Origin: DASUGC01 sp035606665
GTDB taxonomy: Bacteria > Acidobacteriota > Vicinamibacteria > Vicinamibacterales > SCN-69-37
Assembly: GCA_035606665.1 (NCBI GenBank)
Contig: DATNEY010000056.1
Coordinates: 62,001-126,000, forward strand
DNA length: 64,000 nucleotides
Direction of reading: 5' to 3'
The notes under the pieces: generated by a model
What the model saw: the letters and a program-made list of their open reading frames with translations, nothing else
Told to the model about the DNA's origin: nothing
The model's database searches: none
Shown: positions 63,506 through 64,000 of the stretch, one piece after another
Layout of the letters: every line of letters starts with the position of its first letter
How positions within the stretch are numbered: position 1 is the stretch's first letter
Made by a program: the position numbers and the translations under genes

Positions 63506-64000
63506 CTACTGAATTCCGCGCAGTGCCAAAAGCGTGAACGTACGGTTGAGCGGAGCCCCGGTCGCGGGTACGGCGATGACGCGGACGATGACGCCCTCGC
63601 CGGGCTCGAATGCCGACATCGGGAACGTCACCTCACCCGAAATCACAGCCTTGGATGTGGGCGGCGTGTTCGGAAGCCGGTGGGGCGCGAGGGTGTTCGA
63701 GAGGGCCGTTGCCTGAGTCTCGGCGCCAGCGCGCCCCTGCGCCTCGCTGCGCTGGACGACCACCTGCTTGATGTCGGGAGCGTCGATGGACTCGGGGACC
63801 ACGACGATAGCTACGTCCGGCGACCAGAGCGCGCCCGCAATGGGCAGCCGTCGCTGAATGCGATCCTGCGCCGCCGCCTCGAAGCGGGCCACTGGCCCGG
63901 CGGCGTAGATCTTCAACGCCGGCGAGCCGTAGACGACAACGGGCCCGACGAACTCCGGTGACGTCTCACGTACTCGGGCGCGATACTTCGCGGAAAACTG
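63506..64000 (-). CDS. Unknown protein, 5' end cut by window
   Basis: The minus frame is open from base 64000 to a stop at 63506, so the N-terminus lies outside. The visible 164 residues read as soluble beta-rich sequence (EFVGPVVVYGSPALKIYAAGP, LWSPDVAIVVVPESIDAPDIKQVVVQR, KAVISGEVTFPMSAFEPGEGVIVRVIAVP), with no membrane helix or known motif. Composition matches the chromosome rather than the island. I do not recognise a family. Confidence 0.7.
   Translation of the reverse strand, partial: QFSAKYRARVRETSPEFVGPVVVYGSPALKIYAAGPVARFEAAAQDRIQRRLPIAGALWSPDVAIVVVPESIDAPDIKQVVVQRSEAQGRAGAETQATALSNTLAPHRLPNTPPTSKAVISGEVTFPMSAFEPGEGVIVRVIAVPATGAPLNRTFTLLALRGIQ

Overview
The window is GC-rich chromosomal DNA from an uncultured or little-studied bacterium, most likely an Acidobacteriota (perhaps Vicinamibacteria). 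That placement is inferred from the duplicated FtsX/MacB-type ADOP permease, a sigma-54-type activator lacking GAFTGA, the housekeeping gene content and high GC. No marker gene could be searched.

Layout. 1-6.3 kb: partial bifunctional NAD(P)HX repair enzyme, a class-IV aminotransferase, and the glycine cleavage operon gcvT-gcvH-gcvP. 6.4-9.6 kb: small membrane and secreted proteins, an AAA+ activator, a GspH/FimT pseudopilin and a ComEA-like DNA-binding protein. 9.9-12.1 kb: sugar epimerase and amidohydrolase. 12.1-12.5 kb: RNase P RNA (rnpB). 12.6-26.5 kb: a long minus-strand run comprising HtrA-NtrC pair, ligA, polyprenyl synthase, tatD, metG, larC, radC, dapF-like, an outer-membrane protein, dtd and ttcA. 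26.5-32.8 kb: flippase-like protein, glycosyltransferases, DedA protein, beta-barrel protein, inositol monophosphatase and an anti-sigma kinase. 32.9-35.5 kb: aroA-aroK-metallophosphoesterase. 35.5-42.4 kb: a cytochrome c maturation operon (ccmE, a ccmF-ccmH fusion, two extra genes, ccmABCD and a 48-residue membrane peptide). 42.5-51.1 kb: maf, a DciA-like gene, thiolase and 3-hydroxyacyl-CoA dehydrogenase, ADOP permease, recA, LysM protein and an FMN hydroxyacid oxidase.

At 51,260 a tRNA-Phe gene is the attachment site of a roughly 11.9-kb integrated element (51,287-63,213). It is bounded by a 49-bp direct repeat with one mismatch and has a tyrosine integrase next to the right end. The element looks lower in GC than its flanks. 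It carries recombination and replication functions (two AlpA-like proteins, a HUH-like Rep candidate, an XRE regulator) and a cargo module. The cargo is a 1433-residue fused Cas4/RecB-like nuclease and Upf1/Dna2-like SF1 helicase, a convergent DNA methyltransferase, and a divergent two-gene operon whose second product has a BamHI-like D...E-x-E pattern. This module is the best candidate in the window for an undescribed phage-defence or restriction-like system. After the element the chromosome resumes with dispersed repeats and a partial gene of unknown function.
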